From positions 1-52,779 of the forward strand of contig ONCR01000003.1 of assembly GCA_900316345.1 (NCBI GenBank): 52,779 nt of DNA. The letters run 5' to 3'. The DNA comes from an uncultured Eubacteriales bacterium. Its GTDB lineage: Bacteria > Bacillota > Clostridia > Oscillospirales > Acutalibacteraceae. Shown here piece after piece: positions 50,301-52,779 of this stretch. The notes under the pieces are model-generated. The model made no database searches. It was not told the DNA's origin and saw nothing but the letters and a program-made list of their open reading frames with translations. A program made the translations under genes and the position numbers. Position 1 is the first letter of the stretch. Each line of letters starts with the position of its first letter.

Positions 50301-50849
50301 ATGGATAATTATGAGGAAATCGGCGCTCGCCTGCGTGAACTAAGAGAAGTCAGCGATTATACTATTGAGGAGCTTGCGGCAGAGCTCGGTGTTGACCCGA
50401 AGGTATACGAAGGCTATGAAAAAAACGGAAAGGACGTTCCGATTAGCCTTATATATGACGTCGCTTCAAAATTCAAGGTGGATTTTACCGAAATTATAAC
50501 GGGGAATACTGCCTGGCTTGACACATATCATCTTATTCGCCGCGGCGGCGGTAAAAACGTTAACCGTAATCCCGAATATCATTTTGAGGATTTAGCTTAC
50601 CGCTACGGCAACAAGATTATGCAGCCGCTTCTTGTTACGCTTGACCCGAGCGACGCGCCTGCAAAGCCGATTACTCACAGCGGCCAGGAGTTTAACCTCG
50701 TTCTTGAAGGAACAGTTATTATTACGCTCGGAAACAAAGAAATAACTATGAATCCCGGCGATTCAATCTATTTTAATCCGAGAATACCACACGCTCAGCG
50801 TTGCGGCTCAACGGAAAAGGCGCGCTTTCTTACGGTTATTGCCGAATAA
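50301..50849 (+). CDS. XRE-family regulator with cupin domain
   Basis: A 182-residue regulator. The HTH_3 domain (~1-65) reads ARLRELREVSDYTIEELAAE with the recognition helix at DPKVYEGYEKNGKDVP. A cupin_2 sensor domain (~105-180) has HSGQEFNLVLEGTVIITLGN and NPGDSIYFNPRIPHAQR, with potential metal- or ligand-binding His. The start at 50301 is chosen for the SD AAAGGAG 8 bases upstream; an in-frame Met ten codons earlier lacks one. It is followed after 24 bp by an acyl-CoA synthetase gene, an arrangement that recurs in Clostridia and suggests it regulates that gene in response to an acid or a CoA ester. This is inference. Confidence 0.88.
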   Translation: MDNYEEIGARLRELREVSDYTIEELAAELGVDPKVYEGYEKNGKDVPISLIYDVASKFKVDFTEIITGNTAWLDTYHLIRRGGGKNVNRNPEYHFEDLAYRYGNKIMQPLLVTLDPSDAPAKPITHSGQEFNLVLEGTVIITLGNKEITMNPGDSIYFNPRIPHAQRCGSTEKARFLTVIAE

Positions 50850-50873
50850 GAAAGCAGAAACGGAGGACATAAA

Positions 50874-52562
50874 TTGGATTATTTACTTAAAAAATTTCTT
50901 CCTCAAATAGAGTTTTCAAGCTATGAGGAATTTAAAGAAAAATTTACAATAAACGTTCCCGAAAGCTTTAATTTCGGCTTTGACGTAGTTGACGCATGGG
51001 CCGAAGAGGAACCGGATAAACGCGCGCTTCTTTGGGTTAATGAAGAGGACGAGGAGCATTGCTTCACCTTTACCGATATTAAAAAGCTTTCAAACAAAAC
51101 GGCTAATTTTTTTAAAAGCCTGGGGCTTAAAAAGGGCGACGTTGTTATGATGATTCTTCGCCGCCGCTGGGAATACTGGGTATGCGCAACAGCGCTTCAC
51201 AAGCTCGGCGTAATACTTGTTCCCGCAACGCTTCAGCTTACGAAGAAGGATATAGTTTTCAGAGGCAACGCGGCAAAAATCAAGGCGGTAGTTTGCGTTG
51301 ACGATAATTTTGTTATAAGCCAGATGGAGGAATCCGACCCTGAAATTCCGTCCCTTGAAAATAAAATTCTTGTTGGCGAAAAACGCGAGGGATGGCTTGA
51401 TTTTCATGAGGAAATTGATAAGTTTTCGGCCGAATTTCCGCGTCCGACAGGAGATGAAGCTACTCGTTGGGACGACATTATGCTTGTTTATTTTACAAGC
51501 GGAACTACAGGTATGCCGAAGCTTGTTCAGCATAATTTCGCTTACCCTCTCGGTCACATAGTTACGGCTAAATATTGGCAACACGTTGAGGAAAACAAGC
51601 TTCATATGAGCGTTTCGGATTCCGGCTGGGCTAAGTTCGGCTGGGGCAAGATTTACGGCCAGTGGATTTGCGGCGCTACCATTTTCTGTTATGATATGAT
51701 AGGAAGATTTAACCCTGTAAATCTTCTTAAAAGGGTTGAAAAATACGGCGTTACAACCTTCTGTGTTCCGCCCACCATGTACCGCTTTATGCTGCAGGAG
51801 GATTTAACGAAGTTTGACCTTTCAAGCCTTCACCACTGTGCAACGGCAGGCGAGCCGCTTAACCCCGAGGTTGTTAAAAAGTGGAAGGAATACACGGGAC
51901 ATCAGATTTATGAGGGCTTCGGCCAGACGGAGGGCCCCGTTCTTATTGCAAACTTCGGAAGCGAATGGTTCGAGCCTATTCAGGGCGCAACGGGCAAACC
52001 GAATCCGCTTTTTGATATTCAACTTTTAGACGCTGACGATAATCTCTGTGAGGACGGCGAGGAAGGCTCGCTCACCATTATGGATGTTAAGCATCATCCG
52101 CCGGTAGGCCTTTTTACGGGATATTATAAAAACCCCGAAATGACAGAGGAAAAGCTTGGCGGTATCGGCTATAACACGGGCGACGTTCTTTGGCGCGACA
52201 GCGACGGATATTACCGCTTTGTAGGCAGAAACGACGATGTTATAAAATGCTCGGGCTACAGAATCGGCCCGTTTGAGGTTGAATCCGCCCTTGTTGCGCA
52301 CGACGCGGTTGTTGAATGCGCTATAACCGGCGCGCCCGACCCGATAAGGGGCCAGATAGTTAAGGCGACTATAGTTCTTGCAAAGGGCTACACTCCGTCT
52401 GAAGAGCTTACAAAGGAGCTTCAGCAGCACGTTAAGCATATGACCGCGCCTTATAAATATCCGCGCGTTATTGAATATGTTGACGAGCTTCCTAAAACCG
52501 TTGGCGGCAAAATCAAGCGCGCCCAAATCAGAAAAGCGGACGAACAGACATATAACAAATAA
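50874..52562 (+). CDS. AMP-forming acyl-CoA synthetase
   Basis: A 562-residue member of the ANL superfamily, resembling medium-chain acyl-CoA synthetases and acetyl-CoA synthetase. Marks: P-loop YFTSGTTGMPKLVQH (~205), IYEGFGQTEGPVLI (~350), GYNTGDVLWRDSDGYYRFVG (~430) and the C-terminal catalytic lysine in VGGKIKRAQIR (~543). The predicted reaction is carboxylic acid + ATP + CoA to acyl-CoA + AMP + PPi; the acid is unknown. The start codon is TTG at 50874 behind CGGAGG, with no alternative ATG nearby. It is cotranscribed with the XRE-cupin regulator. Confidence 0.92.
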   Translation: MDYLLKKFLPQIEFSSYEEFKEKFTINVPESFNFGFDVVDAWAEEEPDKRALLWVNEEDEEHCFTFTDIKKLSNKTANFFKSLGLKKGDVVMMILRRRWEYWVCATALHKLGVILVPATLQLTKKDIVFRGNAAKIKAVVCVDDNFVISQMEESDPEIPSLENKILVGEKREGWLDFHEEIDKFSAEFPRPTGDEATRWDDIMLVYFTSGTTGMPKLVQHNFAYPLGHIVTAKYWQHVEENKLHMSVSDSGWAKFGWGKIYGQWICGATIFCYDMIGRFNPVNLLKRVEKYGVTTFCVPPTMYRFMLQEDLTKFDLSSLHHCATAGEPLNPEVVKKWKEYTGHQIYEGFGQTEGPVLIANFGSEWFEPIQGATGKPNPLFDIQLLDADDNLCEDGEEGSLTIMDVKHHPPVGLFTGYYKNPEMTEEKLGGIGYNTGDVLWRDSDGYYRFVGRNDDVIKCSGYRIGPFEVESALVAHDAVVECAITGAPDPIRGQIVKATIVLAKGYTPSEELTKELQQHVKHMTAPYKYPRVIEYVDELPKTVGGKIKRAQIRKADEQTYNK

Positions 52563-52598
52563 AAAAAGCCTCGGTAAGGGTAATCCCCTGCCGAGGCT
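52560..52598. terminator. Terminator between convergent genes
   Basis: AGCCTCGG/CCGAGGCT stem with an inner GGG/CCC pairing. On the minus strand it is followed by seven T (for the rhamnosidase-like gene); on the plus strand the tail is GATTATTTA, weaker. Confidence 0.75.
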
Positions 52599-52604
52599 GA
52601 TTAT

Positions 52605-52779
52605 TTATGCTTCATTGAAGTATTTTAAAAGATATTCAACAACCGCTCCGAACATCGGGTGGTCGCGGCTTGCGCCGCCGTCCCAGTATTCCCAAAGAGT
52701 TGTTGCGCCGTGGGACATCATATTATAAAAAGAATTTTTCCTTTTACTTGTCAAAAGCAGCTTTGCAACGTCCTTATAA
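52605..52779 (-). CDS. GH78-like alpha-L-rhamnosidase, C-terminal fragment
   Basis: Only the last ~57 codons are in the window; the gene enters from the right edge and stops at 52605. The visible part, KNSFYNMMSHGATTLWEYWD and then GGASRDHPMFGAVVEYLLKYF, carries the GATTLWE and HPMFGAV features typical of the end of the GH78 catalytic (alpha/alpha)6 barrel. A full GH78 usually has another beta-sandwich after this point; here the chain ends soon after, so it may be a short or divergent member. The assignment rests on two motifs only. Confidence 0.6.
   Translation of the reverse strand, partial: YKDVAKLLLTSKRKNSFYNMMSHGATTLWEYWDGGASRDHPMFGAVVEYLLKYFNEA

Noticed and set aside
1..52779. CRISPR arrays, tRNA genes, prophage or transposase genes
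   Set aside because: I saw no regularly spaced direct repeats, no tRNA-like T-loop and anticodon arrangement, and no phage structural, integrase or transposase reading frames.

Overview
The window looks like chromosome of a Gram-positive anaerobe of the class Clostridia, probably a gut Oscillospiraceae/Ruminococcaceae-type bacterium. Evidence: a complete ctsR-mcsA-mcsB-clpC operon, an IreB-family gene, a T-box leader before pheST, strong SD sequences, many TTGACA-N17-TATAAT-like promoters, exported proteins without an outer-membrane context, and short GC-rich interspersed repeats of a kind I recall from gut Clostridia. The assignment is inference; there is no rRNA operon or tRNA here. The first ~1.16 kb does not fit the rest: it is GC-richer by eye, uses different codons, and abuts the main sequence inside two genes (a contig chimera or a recent rearrangement).

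Layout. 1-1164: foreign-looking block with an AAA-ATPase-like gene start and a HAD phosphatase. 1136-7058: a 3'-truncated exported protein, then a K+ uptake cluster on the minus strand (trkA-trkH-ktrB-ktrA). 7061-13050: a glycan operon (GPH symporter, GH38 alpha-mannosidase, GH29 alpha-L-fucosidase). 13193-22327: D,D-carboxypeptidase, phosphoesterase, a 206-bp MITE-like element, a YfhO membrane protein with a lipoprotein, gdhA, and an ECF sigma/anti-sigma pair. 22332-27667: the clpC stress operon with two CtsR boxes around its promoter, then a small conserved gene and ireB. 27836-31576: T-box-controlled pheST. 31678-35034: a large Ig-like surface protein. 35094-43788: a long minus-strand run, glyA, two CDP-glycerol glycerophosphotransferase-like genes, an aminotransferase, trpS, GH20 and an M28-like membrane peptidase with its own promoter. 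43973-49135: orphan LytTR regulator, small exported protein, a second sigma-factor pair, and an LRR/CAP/Ig/Fn3 secreted protein. 49291-52562: small acidic protein, a promoter-driven 5S-rRNA-like leader before a Nudix gene, and an XRE-cupin regulator with an acyl-CoA synthetase. 52605-end: the C-terminus of a GH78-like rhamnosidase.

How it fits together. Cytosolic GH29, GH38, GH20 and possibly GH78 plus a sugar symporter point to import and dismantling of host or plant glycan fragments. Two secreted multidomain proteins share a lysine-rich Fn3-like C-terminus and are likely surface attached. The most unusual element is the short RNA at 49590-49693: a promoter drives a transcript whose first ~45 nt closely resemble the helix II/loop B/helix III/loop C domain of 5S rRNA, followed by an intrinsic terminator directly in front of the Nudix gene.
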